A stretch of DNA of 64,000 nucleotides from Arachis hypogaea (GCF_003086295.3 NC_092050.1:143933699-143997698), one strand, 5' to 3'. Positions 25,186 through 36,673 are shown, counted from the first letter of the stretch. The notes: generated from the letters alone by a model not told the origin. Numbers and translations: made by a program.

Positions 25186-26458
25186 ACAATTTTTACAGAA
25201 CATGGCCATTGCAAATCATCCAGAAGGGGTATTCTTACAGCCTAAAAACAATAAGCCATTCAGGGTGGAAGACTACCCAATGTTTATACCCTTCTTGGAC
25301 CTTAAAAAATTAGCATCGCATCGTTATGTAAGTTTTCATTTCTAAAACTTCTTATTACCATTCTTTACTTTTGTGCCAAATAAACTAAAACAGTGTTCAA
25401 TCTGGACATACTTCAGATTTTTGCACCTGTTTGCCATTCACAACATTGGTGGTTATGGTTGGCTGATACAAGAAAGCGGAAATTTTATATACTCGACCCA
25501 TATCACACGACATCTCCGTCCGATGAGAGAATGGCCCTAAATAAATTCATTGTAAGCTGGTTTTGTGTTCTGTATTTTAATAGTTGGGTGTATTTCTGTT
25601 CAATATAAGGTGTAAGTTTATGCTCCTTTGGGTGTATTTCTTTATTAAATTTATTCATGTATTACTGATTTGTTTTGTGTTTTAAGAGATATGTAATTTC
25701 GCGAATTAGAGTATATGTTGAGGGGCACCTTTGAAGAGAAAGGACAAGGACAAGGAAATTGAACTGCCATACATTAACATCTCAGGTCAAAAGACAAGGT
25801 ATAAATCTTTCACTCTGAAAATTAAACTTTCCTATATGTAATTTGTAATTTATTTTCTTGGTTTTCAGCTATGACTGTGCTATTTACGTAATGAAGTGGC
25901 TTGAGATAATTCAGCCCGAAAACATTAAAAGGTTGAAGTATGAGTGGGACAATTGGACCCAGGTAAATGTGTTTAAAACTAAATAACTCTGTATTACTTT
26001 ACTCAATTAACATGGTTGATTAAACAGAATATTCTTTTTAACTGTACGACGAGGTGGACCACTATAGAGTAGCATATGCTTCCCGGATTCTATTCAATAA
26101 AATGAATCAAGACAAAGCTGAAGCCATTAGGGGGAGTAATGCAATAAGACTGTCCAAGCCATCCTCATTATTATTGAGTCCATATTGTCAGATAAATTCT
26201 AATGATATTGACACTGAGTAATGTAACTGTTAGGTAGTTTTATAACAAATTGAACACATGCTGTAAAAATTTGCCAATTATAATCCAGTTTATTGTAAAA
26301 TTTCTTTCAATAATTAAACTCTCTCTGCTGTATTCAAAATGTCTGAATTACAGGTACTATAATATGAAGGAAAATATCAAACCAAATATACACCCATAAC
26401 CTGACATTTTACACCCGAAAAAAAGTTGAATATATACACAAATATCTATCCCCTGATG

Positions 26459-26875
26459 CTTTATCCCTAAAACCCTAAATTCTAAACCCTAAAACCCTAA
26501 ACTCTAAACACTAAAACCTAAACCGTAAAACCCTAAATCCCTAAAACCCTAAAACCCTAAAATCCTAAACCCTAAACACTAAAACCCTAAACCATAAAAC
26601 CCTAAAACCCTAAAACCTAAAACCTTTAATCCTAAACCCTAAAACCTAAACCCTAAACCCTAAACCAACCAACCTACTATACACCCAAACAATTGATTTT
26701 TACACCCATAAGATCTCATTTTACACCCAAGGAAAGTTAAATATACACCAGACTTCTATCCACTAATGCTTTATCCCTAAACCCTAAAACCTAAACCCTA
26801 AACCCTAAAACCCTAAACCCTAAACCCTAAAACCCTAAACTCTAAACCCTAAACTCTAAAACCCTAAACCATAGT
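26459..26875. repeat. Interstitial telomere-like repeats (CCCTAAA, degenerate)
   Basis: Dozens of AAACCCTAAACCCTA-type units, with variants AAACCCTAAAA and AAACTCTAAA. They are the plant telomere heptamer CCCTAAA with frequent one-base length variation, in two sub-blocks (26459-26665 and 26772-26875) separated by TACACCC-rich sequence. The block lies exactly between the 3' ends of the two convergent MULE genes. Confidence 0.92.
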
Positions 26876-27006
26876 AAAAAAAAACAAACAATATTTTATA
26901 ACATAAACAGCAGATTGTGAAATATATATAATATATGTAAAATGTGAAACACAAGAAAATTCAGAAATACACCCAAAAAACAGTGCTTTACACCCATATT
27001 CTGTAA

Positions 27007-29994
27007 CTATACACCCAAAAAGTTATCCGCTGCTGCTGATTTCCTGAACAGATAATTCATAACACGTCTTTGATATTGGCTGGAATTTGAACGCACCACT
27101 GATGCAGCATCAAAGAGGTTTAACTGGATATAATAAACTCACATATTAGCTAAACTATTAACGAGAAAATTAAACTCAATCACCACATATTTAAAGAACA
27201 TCACTTTTACCTCGTTTAAAGCTTTCGTTTTCTTCTTCTTTGTGGCATTTGCAATCTGTTTTCCAACTTTGAACCTAGCCTATTTTTTGGACGTCCTCTT
27301 GTTCGAATCCTTGGAGGGCTTTGAAGCTCGTTAACGGATTCCAAGTTGGCGTCTTCATGAGATAAAGAAGATGTCCCCTTCCTTTTGGCTTTCAATGATT
27401 CCATCTCAACCATGATGTTATCGTACGCATGGTGCAGAATTGCAGTCAGCTCCTCCGATTCTGATGCAATTTTGCAAATATTTTGCGAACGAAAAACCAA
27501 TTTGTCAAACCTCTTGCTTCTTGGCTCCAACAATGGCTTGTCGTGGCTGCTCTTGATGTGTGTGTGTCGCCTCTTTACCTTCTTGCTCCATCATTCCAAT
27601 ATATATCTCGATGACACTTGGCTTACTCGTTCAAAGCTTAACACACTTAGTGCGTGACGGCACAATATCCCTCTTGACTCGAATAATAAGCATTGACATT
27701 TTACCTCAGCTGCTACTGAGTCGTAAGTAACCACAAACTTGTTGAATATTGAGCTGGAAACTTCTTCTCCAACTTCGTATACTGAATAGCCTAGAGCGGA
27801 ATTCGTTAATCTAGTGATGCAATTCGCCTTTCCTCTAAATTGTGCTTGGACTTCCCTAAACTTTTGATGAGTGTACACATCTTGAAACTGAGCTTCAATT
27901 GAGGATTTGGTTGCACACGGTATGACCGTATGAAAATCTGCAGCATCTGATTCTCTCTCTGCTTGCTCCCTGCTTCCGAGGCAATTATCATATTGTTTGA
28001 CAAATTGAATAAGTGAGCTGTTCCGGGTAATAAACTTGTTAAAAAATGAATGCATGCTCTCGCTCCTTTGTGTGCTTTTCATCCCTGCCCAGAAGTGGTG
28101 ATCCAAATAGATTGGAACCCATATATGACGTTCTTCATAGAGATCTGCAGAATACATCCAAAAACAGACTATAAATACACCCAAAAAACATGCAATTTAC
28201 ACCTCTACTGCAGATTTTAAACAATATTGCCTGAAAGCCACTTGTTGTCCACAAGACCAAAATTCAGCAGAAAATCATTCAAATTCCTATCAAATGAATG
28301 TTTACTATGAGAGTTCCAAACAACTTGGCTCAATTCTTGTTCAATTTCAGCATGTCCCTTGTACCCATTTAATTTGCTTGGGATCTTCTTCGTGATGTGC
28401 CAAATACACCAACGGTGAATTGTTGTTGGTATACAAGCCTCTATAGCCCTTTTCATTGACGCGCATTGATCGGTGAGAAACCCTTTCGGAGCATTTTCCC
28501 CTATGCAACGAAGCCAACATTGAAATAACCATTTGAACGACTCAATTTCTTTGTTTTTTATCAAAGTGCATCCAAGAAGTATTGACTGACCGTGGTGATT
28601 CACCCCGACGAAAGAACCACAAACCAAATTATACCTGAAACAAATTACGACATTGCAAAATGAAAATCATTACATACACCCATATAATGAATTTATACAC
28701 CCAAGGAAGATCCAATATACACCTCTGCAGCAGATTCATAGAACAAAATTAGTTTAGCAGCATAAACAAGAACAACATATTACCTGTTTGTATTGTAGTG
28801 GTGTCAAATGAAATAACATCTCCGAAATACTCAAAGGCAGCTCTGCTCCTTGCATCGGCCCAAAAAGCAAGCTTAATCGATTGATCATCCTCGAGTTCGA
28901 GCTCGAAAAAGAAATTCTGATTCTTCTCTTTCATTCTCAATAAATATTTTCCAAATTCCTTTGCATCTTCTTGTTCCGAAACATTATGCACTTCTCTCGT
29001 GATGTAATTCCTCACATCCTTTTCAATAAAATTTAACTCGCGGTGACCCCCAGCTGCTGCAACGAATGATTGGAATGTTTTGCTTGGTCTGATACCGGCT
29101 TCCTCGTTATTCTCTATTGTACGACGAACGGACATGCTTAGTTCCCTGTGCTGTTTGAGCATCTCTGCTTGAGTTGGACAACAAGGGTATGAATGATGCA
29201 GCACGACCTTTGAAATGATCCAAGCACCAACATCCTTCAATGTGTGTATATAAATTATTGCAGGACAATTTAAACCAGCTATGGGATTTGTCTTCTCGGT
29301 CGGAGATATTTTAGATTTCCATTTTCCCTCTCTGCTACATGTGATCAATTGATTCTTAATTTCATTTTCCTTTTTATTTGTGCTCCGAACTCTTGTAGAA
29401 AAACCTGCAGCCTTGGAATAGTTCTTGTAAAATTTTGCAGCATCTTCAAGGGTTTTAAAGGTCATTCCAACCTTGGGAACAAGCTGCTCATCAACAACAA
29501 AGAGGGGTTGCAAAAATACAACATGTTTAAAACAAGAAAATACTATAGAATTTCTGCACCTCATAAAAAAATAACAATCAAAGTAAAATACACCCAAGGA
29601 CTCCTGAACTACACCCATTACGACAACAAGTCAACTAAAATAACAAGAAAAATCATAAACTGTAAATACACCCAAACTCTCCCTAAAATACACCCAAACT
29701 TCCCTAAAAATACACACAAAAAGTTCTGATCTACACCCGAGCGTCTGCTATAAATTACAGATAATTAATCAAAACTAATACATTAGATTCAATCCACAGA
29801 TTATGTTCACGCTTTAATTTCACAGTCTATGTTCACGAACTATTCAGCTAGACAATCATAGACGAACAACTGCATCAAATTCAGATTAATCTTAATTAGC
29901 TTAATCTAAATCAAACCTCAGGAACTTCGTTCAATTCAAATTCAAAATCTACTTCGCCCTGATTGAGCTGACAATCTGAGGTTGAATCATCCAT
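27007..29994 (-). pseudogene. FAR1-related MULE transposase gene, disrupted
   Basis: Five minus-strand exons: 29994-29917, 29507-28784, 28634-28231, 28144-27211 and 27123-27007. Exon 2 encodes a FAR1 DNA-binding domain (FYKNYSKAAGFSTRVR, then Cys, Cys and paired His). The MULE transposase core follows, with first Asp in VISFDTT, second Asp in FLTDQCASM and a Glu in STQRSESMHSFF. A SWIM zinc finger (CQCLLFESRGILCRHAL) is in exon 4. Lesions: the acceptor before exon 2 reads GCAA instead of GCAG (29508-29509), a TGA at 27593-27591 where the family likely has arginine, and a frameshift near 27280 that ends the frame early. The intron after exon 3 begins with GC, a rare but usable donor. Domain order and length are as in autonomous FAR1-type MULE proteins. 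Exon 1 start is the ATG that gives in-phase joining. Confidence 0.82.
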
Positions 29995-30327
29995 TATCTT
30001 CAAGGTTCATTCAAAATTTGATTTCAGAAACCAGAAAATCAAAATAAAAACGAAGCTAGAGTTATAGTGAGAGAAACTGAGATGAATGACGAAGAACAAA
30101 GCAGTGATAAATGCAGAAGAAAGAACGATCAGAAATACAAGGGAAGAATGCAAAGAAGGAGAACGGAGAAAATTGGCAAGAGATTCGAAGAAGGTAACGA
30201 AATCTTTTGAAAATTGGAAATTATATTATTCGCGTGTTAATTGATTTTGATTGATATAATGTTCTGCTATATATAGCATGTGACTTGTACGTAACAATTG
30301 GAGCGCGTTTAGGGTGTCAGTAAGCTT

Positions 30328-30379
30328 CAGGACTTGTAACACTTGTAAGTGTTAATCACTTGTATGCTAAGATTAATCC
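30328..30379 (-). repeat. MULE right terminal inverted repeat
   Basis: On the minus strand it begins GGATTAATCTTAGCATACAAG, less one base on either side for certainty, and pairs with 20254-20305. The 9-bp duplication TTTTAAATA follows at 30380-30388. Confidence 0.85.
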
Positions 30380-30623
30380 TTTTAAATAATTTTTCTTTGA
30401 AAAGATATTTTGAATAAGTAAGACTTACTTTATATTGTGATGTGGACTTATCTTTTTGAAATTTATATTTAGATACAATATTAAAATATATTATCTTAAT
30501 TTAATTTGAATATCTTTTTCATGTTAAATAAAAAAACTCTTTCTAGAAAAAGAATATTATAACTTCTCAAAAAAAAATTTATTAATTATACTTTTACTAG
30601 ATGAAACATATAAAAAAAATTAA

Positions 30624-31161
30624 AGATAAACCACAAAAAATGCACTCGAATAATTTTGTTGCTAAAAAAAATATACTACACTCGAATTTTGGTATTGACA
30701 AAAATATCCTCAAATAATTTAAAAACGAGACAAAAATGTCCAACATTAAATGTGTATGTTCAAAAATACTTTAGAAATTTAATTTTAATATGATTTTTTG
30801 TAAACATGATTAGAAAGATGAGATATTTTTATCTTTAAAATTTAGTGATTTTTCGCTAAGTATATATTTTGTGTTTTTTTTTGTCAACAACTAATAATAC
30901 TTTTAAAAAATCACAAAAAATATATAATTAGCAAAAAATTACCAAATTTAAGAATAAAAATATCTCAATTTTCTAATCATACTTGCAAAAAACTACATCA
31001 AAATTTAAGCTTTAAATTATTTTTTCAGAAATACATATTCAATATTGAATATTTTTGTTGCGTTCTAAAATTATTTTGAGAGTATTTTTGTCGATAAAAA
31101 ATATTTGGGTGTATTTTCGTCAGCAATAAAGTTATTCGAATACATTTTTTGTAGTTTACCT
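30624..31161. mobile_element. Fold-back MITE, MULE-type (538 bp)
   Basis: Perfect 9-bp duplications AAAAATTAA (30615-30623 and 31162-31170) flank an element whose two halves are inverted copies. Left AGATAAACCACAAAAAATG corresponds to AGGTAAACTACAAAAAATG on the minus strand at the right end. The match continues with TCGAATAA and TTGCT and on nearly to the centre near 30890. No coding sequence. Confidence 0.85.
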
Positions 31162-31170
31162 AAAAATTAA

Positions 31171-31629
31171 AAATTATTTAATTTAAAACATATATTTTTC
31201 AAAAGGGGATTAATGTTTTATACAAAATGGTCAAATTATACTTATTGGAGATCAAATTAAGATATGAACATAAAATTAATATTTATTTTTTTTTACAAAA
31301 GGGTCAAATTTCTTGGGTTTGGTTAACAAATGTTCAAAGGACAATAGTTAAATTAGCAATAAAAAATTATTTATAAAATATATTAGGATTTAATTGATTT
31401 GTATTTTTATTTTTAGTTTCTTTTTTGAAAAAAAATTGATAAAAATGAAAACCGGAAGTGAACATTTATTTTTGTTATTATTTTTACTAATTTTCTAATT
31501 TTTTTCATAAATTTTTTTTAAAAATAGAACATATTGAAAATAAAAATGCAAAGGAAAGAGGCTTTAAGTTTTTTATATTTTCAATATACTTTAATTTTTC
31601 AAAGTGAGATTAATGTTTTATACGAAAGG
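31171..31629. other. AT-rich flank between two fold-back elements
   Basis: Contains a block (31229-31275: GGTCAAATTATACTTATTGG and on) that recurs at 33352-33400 on the other side of the next element. This suggests a locally duplicated or dispersed host sequence. No ORF. Confidence 0.5.
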
Positions 31630-31638
31630 TCAAACTAT

Positions 31639-33352
31639 GAGTTAATAGTTAAATTTGTCTCTGAAAGATCATTCAATTTTTAAATTAGTCTTTAAAATTT
31701 TTTTTTAGTCATATTAGTCCTTAAAAGATAAAACGTAAGTCAAATTAATCCTTCCGTTAGTTAGATGTTGACATATTACGTTAAGTGTCACATGGCATGA
31801 TGACGTGGTAGGTTAATGCCACATGTCACAAGATGGTTGGTTGACGTGTCAGGTCATTGACACTTAGCACACCACGTGTCACTTGATATGTAAAAAAGTT
31901 ATTTATAATCAAAATAGTCTTTGAAAGTTCAGACATAAGTCATTCTCATCCCTAAAATTTTAAAAATTAATCAAATTAGTTCTTATATAAATTTTTTTAT
32001 TTTTTTTATAACATTAAATTTAAAATATTTTTTGATAGTACTAATTTTAATATTATTTTTTAGACTTTGATAAACAAAATTCTCTTTAAATAAAATAATA
32101 AAATAAAGTTATTTTGTTATTTGTATTTTAAAATTTTATATTTTCAAGTTGTAATTTTTTATAGTGAAATTTTTTTATTTAAACGAATTTATCAAATTAT
32201 TTTTTATTATATATTTAAAAAATTAATATTTTAAATACCACTAAATAATATAGTAGTTATTTTAAAATTAAATTTAAATCTTTTAAATTTTTTAAAATTA
32301 TAATTTTATTATTGTTTAATTTATATGGTAGAACTCAATAATTGAAAAACCGATTTATAGGATCACTTGTTGAATCTTAATACTTTAATATAGTTTTTTT
32401 AAAGTAACTACTATATTTATTTAGTGAGATCTAAAATATTAAAATATTTAAAATAACTACTATATTTATTTAGTGAAATTCAAAATATTAAAAGTTTTAG
32501 TATATAACTATAGTTTTAATATTTTGGATTTCACTAAATAAATATAGTAGTTCTTTTAAATATTTTAATCTTTTAGATTTCACTAAATAAATATAGTAGT
32601 TATTTTAAAAAAACTATATTAAAATATTAAGATTCAATAAGTGATTCCACAAATCGATTTTTCAATTATTGATGAGTTCTACCATATAAATTATACAATA
32701 ATAAAAATTATAATTTTAAAAAATTTAAAAGATTTAAATTTTAAAATAACTACTATATTATTTAGTAAGATTTAAAATATTAAATTTTTAAATATATGAT
32801 CAACAATAATTTGATAAATTCGTTTAAATAAAAAATTTTCACTATAAAAAAATTATAATTTGAAAATATAAAATTTTAAAATATAAATCACAAAATAACT
32901 TTATAATAATTTAATTATTTTTATCATTTTATGTAAAGACAATTTTGTTTATTAAGGTCTAAAAAATATTATTAAAATTAGTACTATCAAAAAATATTTC
33001 AAATTTAATATTATAAAAAAAATAAAAAAATTTTATATAAGGACTAATTTGATTAATTTTTAAAATTTTAGAAATGAAAATGACTTATGTTTAGAGTTTC
33101 AGATACTATTTTGATTATAAATAACTTGTTTACATGTCAAGTGACACGTGGCGTGCTAGGTGTCACTGATATAATACGTCAACCAATCATCTTGTGATAT
33201 GTGAGATTAATCTACCACGTCATCATCTAACTAACGGAAGGACTAATTTGACTTACGTTTTATCTTTTAAAGACTAATATGACTAAAAAAATCTTTTAAA
33301 AACTAATTTAAAGAATGAGTGATCTTTCAAAGACGAATTTGACTATTATTCC
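31639..33352. mobile_element. Large fold-back (inverted-repeat) element, about 1.7 kb
   Basis: The two arms of about 850 bp are inverted copies meeting near 32500. The left arm starts GTTAATAGTTAAATTTGTC and TGAAAGATCA. The right arm on the minus strand starts AATAATAGTCAAATTCGTC and TGAAAGATCA. Both contain a CACGTGTCACTTGA / TCAAGTGACACGTGG segment and a CTTCCGTTAGTTAG block. Flanks TCAAACTAT and TCAAATTAT are a likely 9-bp duplication with one change, which suggests Mutator-type transposition. Non-coding. Confidence 0.8.
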
Positions 33353-33400
33353 GTCAAATTATACTTATTGGACCTTAATTCAAGATATGAAACTGAAATT

Positions 33401-34049
33401 AAAACGGTCAAATGTTTGTTGGTCATTAACTTAAGATATAACCATGAAATTTATGTTTTGTACAAAAAGTTCAAATACTTGCATTTGGTCCTAAAGGACA
33501 TTACCTGGTAATATAAGGAAGCAATAAAAGAAGAAATTTTATTGGAAATTTAAGTTTTTAATATGTTCAATACCCGTTTAATGTATTAAAAATTTAAAGG
33601 CCATTATTGTTTTTGATATATTTAACAAGTTTTTTTTTTTTAATTATATATGAATCAGATATCAAACATGACGTATAATATCCATATTTCAAGAACTCAT
33701 AGACACACAGTCATTTTGAAATGCCAAGAATTTAATAATAAATCGTGCTTATGCAAAATTGATGTCCGAAATGAAATTTTACTGGACAATCTTTTTGCCA
33801 TGAAATCATATGTGTCATTCATTCTCATGATAAGTCTTTTTTCCTTAAAAAAATGTTAAAAAATATCTTTCTGGTATAATAGTATTGAGAATCTATCCAT
33901 ATTTCAATTTTTCTTGGGCGGCTTTTTAATAATTTTGGATTCGGGTGGTGGAATTGGGTGTGGGGTTTGTATATTTTGTAGTTTAAATGAATAAAATTTG
34001 ATTTGTATATATAACAATATTGAGCATGAATCGAAGTCATTAAATTCGA
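33401..34049. other. AT-rich spacer, nothing recognised
   Basis: Contains a 69-codon ORF (33650-33859) with no recognisable features. Confidence 0.45.
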
Positions 34050-34370
34050 ACTACTTGAGGGAGATGTTGTCTGTAAATCGAATCTATGGGTTTCGATTTA
34101 CAAAAACCGTTAAATTGAAACTATTGGCTTCGATTTACCATGGGCTAGCTACTGTTCACATGTATAAATCGAACTGAATTAGTTCGATTTACATGCAAAT
34201 AAAAATCAAATCTCATTGTTTCAATTTAATGCTTATATTTAATTCGAAGCCATTAGCTTCGATTTATAGACGATTTTCATTTGTATGTAATTCGAATCTA
34301 ACGAATTCGATTTAGTACGTATTTGCATAAATCAAATTTAATTACGTCGATTTATATAGAAATATAAGTT
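34050..34370. repeat. Cluster of alternating AATCGAA / TTCGATTTA motifs
   Basis: TTCGATTTAC and its complement GTAAATCGAA recur in both orientations about every 25-35 bp. The same motif clusters again at 35180-35400, 36460-36670 and 41285-41335, so these stretches probably belong to one repeat family. Confidence 0.7.
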
Positions 34371-34439
34371 GGGACATTTATACTTTTTTCTGTTTTAGAG
34401 AATCTGAATAATTTTGAAAGAGACTTGATTTATTATAAT

Positions 34440-34995
34440 AATTTATCCTTTTAATTTTAAAAATTCGTTACTTATGCCTAAGCCATCGTTAATGCAATTT
34501 AATTATTTGTTTAAAATGTACATTACCTTACTCAACATGGTTGTCGATAACAATTAAATAATTAAATTTAATTATTACTTATGAAAATACGTTGTCGATG
34601 CCTAATATTAGTTATGCAAATATGTTGCCGATGCTTTAGACATTGAAAACGTAATTTAATTAATTTTTTTAGTTTTGTTTTAAAATTAAAATTACCTTAC
34701 CTAAAGCTACATGGTCTAGCCGTTGTTAAAAATTAAATAATTGAATTTAATTATTATTTTCTAAAAATATGTGATATATCAACGCCTTAGTAGGTAATGC
34801 AATTCAAATAATTTTTTTAAATTTAAATTATCTTACCGATGATATAATGGCCTGCTAGTCGGCAACAATTAGATAATTAAATTTAATTTTTAATTATAAA
34901 AATATATTGTCGACTATCCTGTCAGTAAAAGTGGTTATTAACGCTTAAATTATTGATAAGACCATCGGTAATAATCAAAATTCTTGTATTGAAAA
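34440..34995. repeat. Degenerate tandem repeat with possible CACTA-like end
   Basis: About three units of 150-170 bp share AATTAAATAATTAAATTTAATTATT, split here by variants, and GTCGATGCCT / GCCGATGCTT. They end at ATTCTTGTATTG (about 34980-34992), which is close to an inverted CACTACAAGAAT terminus. No partner end was found. Confidence 0.4.
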
Positions 34996-35292
34996 AATTG
35001 GTCTTTTAGTAGAATTATTATGACAATACTGATATTTTTTATAGATATATTTGGCGCCAATAATATTTTTGACAAATTTATTAATTTAAATAACTTTAGT
35101 GACAACCTGATGAGAAAACGTTATGAATAAATTATTCCTATAAATTATAGGCATAAAAAAATTGTGTAAATCATTCAAATCAAAATATATTATGCACATA
35201 TCTCAAATCGACATAGATATAATTGAATTAATCATGTTGGTACTAAATTGGATGAGCATTAATCGAATTAGTACGTACAAGTCGACTGAAAG

Positions 35293-35695
35293 TGTTTTGA
35301 TTTATATGGAAGGAAGCCAATAAATAAAACTATACAGATTCAATTCGATTTAGTATGAACACACAAACTTATATAAATGGATGGAAGTTATTTCAATTTA
35401 CTATAGTACATTTAAATATACCCATAATAATTACAATAAAGAGTATTTTTAATAATAAATTAAAAAATAATAATTATAAATATTTTTTATAAATTATTAA
35501 AAAATTTTATTATAAATTATAAATAATTATTTATTAACTAATTTAATCAAAATATATTTTTACTTTTTTGGTAAATAAAATATAAGTAATTAGTTATTAA
35601 CTAATCTTAGCAATGTATTTTTCATAAATAATACACATATAATTTATATAATTTTTGTGTATACATTATGTAATTATTTTTATAACTTTTTATTT

Positions 35696-35747
<52 letters not shown>

Positions 35748-36562
35748 TTTGAAAGACAAAGAAAACCAGTTAAAATAACTCAAATTTATTTTATTTAATA
35801 TTTATTAATAATTGTTACAATTAATAAATATTAAATTTGGTAAAATTAAAATTTTTAATTAAAAAAATTTTTTTGGTAAAGTTATAAAGTTGAATTTTTA
35901 ATGATTTGTTGAGCATTTATTAAAATAAAAAATTTTTATTAATAACAATCTTAGCATATATTTTTAGAAGTTAGAACACATAATAACTAAATTCAAAATT
36001 AATTGATGTTTTACCAAAATTAAATACCGAATAGAATAAAAATATTTTTATATGAAAATCAATTAATAACTTAGATATTATCAGGATCAATCGATTCAAC
36101 GCTAATTGACCAACAAATATAATATTTTTGACAAATATTTCACTAACTTTAAATATTAATTAAAGACTAAATTCTAAATCTTAAATTTTAAATATAAAAT
36201 TTAATAATATAAAAGTAAATTATTAACTTAAAATATTAACTAATATCGATAAAAAAAGTTAATCTTTATTATTTTTTAAAGAAGGTTAAAAGATCAACAA
36301 AATTATAAATAATTATTTATAATGAGATTTTTTAATAATTTATAGAAAATATTTATAATTATTATTTTTTAATTTATTATTAAATGTACTCTTTGTTGTA
36401 TTAATTATGGGTATTATTGAATGCATTTTTTATTGTATATACGTGCACCATAGTAAATCGAATTAACATACATCCATTTATATACGTTGATATACGCGTA
36501 ATAAATCAAATTGGAATGTGTTGATTTATTCATTAGTTTACGGCATGTAAATCAAATTAGCT
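35293..36562. mobile_element. Degenerate fold-back element with AATCGAA-rich arms
   Basis: The left arm (35293-35570) and the reverse complement of 36270-36562 share long matches: TATATAAATGGATG, ACCCATAAT, AAAGAGTA and AATAATAAATTAAAAAATAA. The right arm has about 22 extra bases near 36430. The centre lies near 35920. Boundaries and target duplication were not resolved, and the arms may extend outward into the neighbouring AATCGAA clusters. Confidence 0.65.
35698..35746. repeat. (TAA)n microsatellite
   Basis: Sixteen uninterrupted TAA units within the fold-back element. Confidence 0.97.
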
Positions 36563-36673
36563 CCAATAGGTTTACTTTGTTACTAATAGCATTAAGTAAA
36601 TCGAATTGATCTCGTTCGATTTACTATGAGATCTAAATAATCACGCATAAATCGAATCAATCCCTTTCGATTT

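Larger units (their letters stand above)
21178..26221 (+). pseudogene. Ulp1-like (C48) cysteine protease gene of the MULE, disrupted
   Basis: About ten or more short exons are joined by GT-AG introns. Exons 1-3 are 21178-21208, 21300-21545 and 21657-22147, encoding a helical N-terminal domain (LRVHHKLLKELANSFKLGKN, then DRLMLKRIFILYIQMAFLLP). From 22219 the exons code for Lys-, Ser- and Glu-rich linkers. The C-terminal exons (24305-26221) hold an Ulp1-type protease core: His at 25444-25446 (QHWWLW), Asp at 25495-25497 (ILDPY) and Cys at 25876-25878 (SYDCAIYVMKW), in the right order. Such enzymes cleave SUMO or related modifiers, but the substrate of transposon-borne copies is unknown. Lesions: a one-base deletion near 21390 (GFRA followed by TGA), TAG at 21710-21712, TAG at 24578-24580, and TGA near 25726. 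The catalytic residues survive but the full-length protein cannot be made. Confidence 0.8.
20254..30379. mobile_element. Mutator-like element (MULE) carrying Ulp1-like protease and FAR1-type transposase genes
   Basis: Perfect 9-bp duplications TTTTAAATA (20245-20253 and 30380-30388) bracket imperfect terminal inverted repeats. Aligned without gaps, the two ends share CATACAAG at terminal positions 14-21 and GTTACAAGT at about 40-48, with further matches beyond. TIR plus 9-bp duplication is the Mutator signature. Inside are two convergent multi-exon genes: an Ulp1 (C48) protease-like gene on + (21178-26221) and a FAR1-type transposase on - (29994-27007). MULEs carrying Ulp1-like genes are known in plants (Kaonashi-type), and FAR1 proteins derive from MULE transposases. 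Both genes carry disabling lesions, so this copy is probably not autonomous. Confidence 0.9.

Noticed and set aside
24918..25345. Cys- and Phe-rich ORFs of 131 and 108 codons
   Set aside because: They run through the intronic GGGTGTATTTT array and across splice sites of the Ulp1-like gene.
26459..26875. True chromosome end
   Set aside because: The telomere-like repeats are degenerate, short and internal to a transposon, with unique sequence on both sides.
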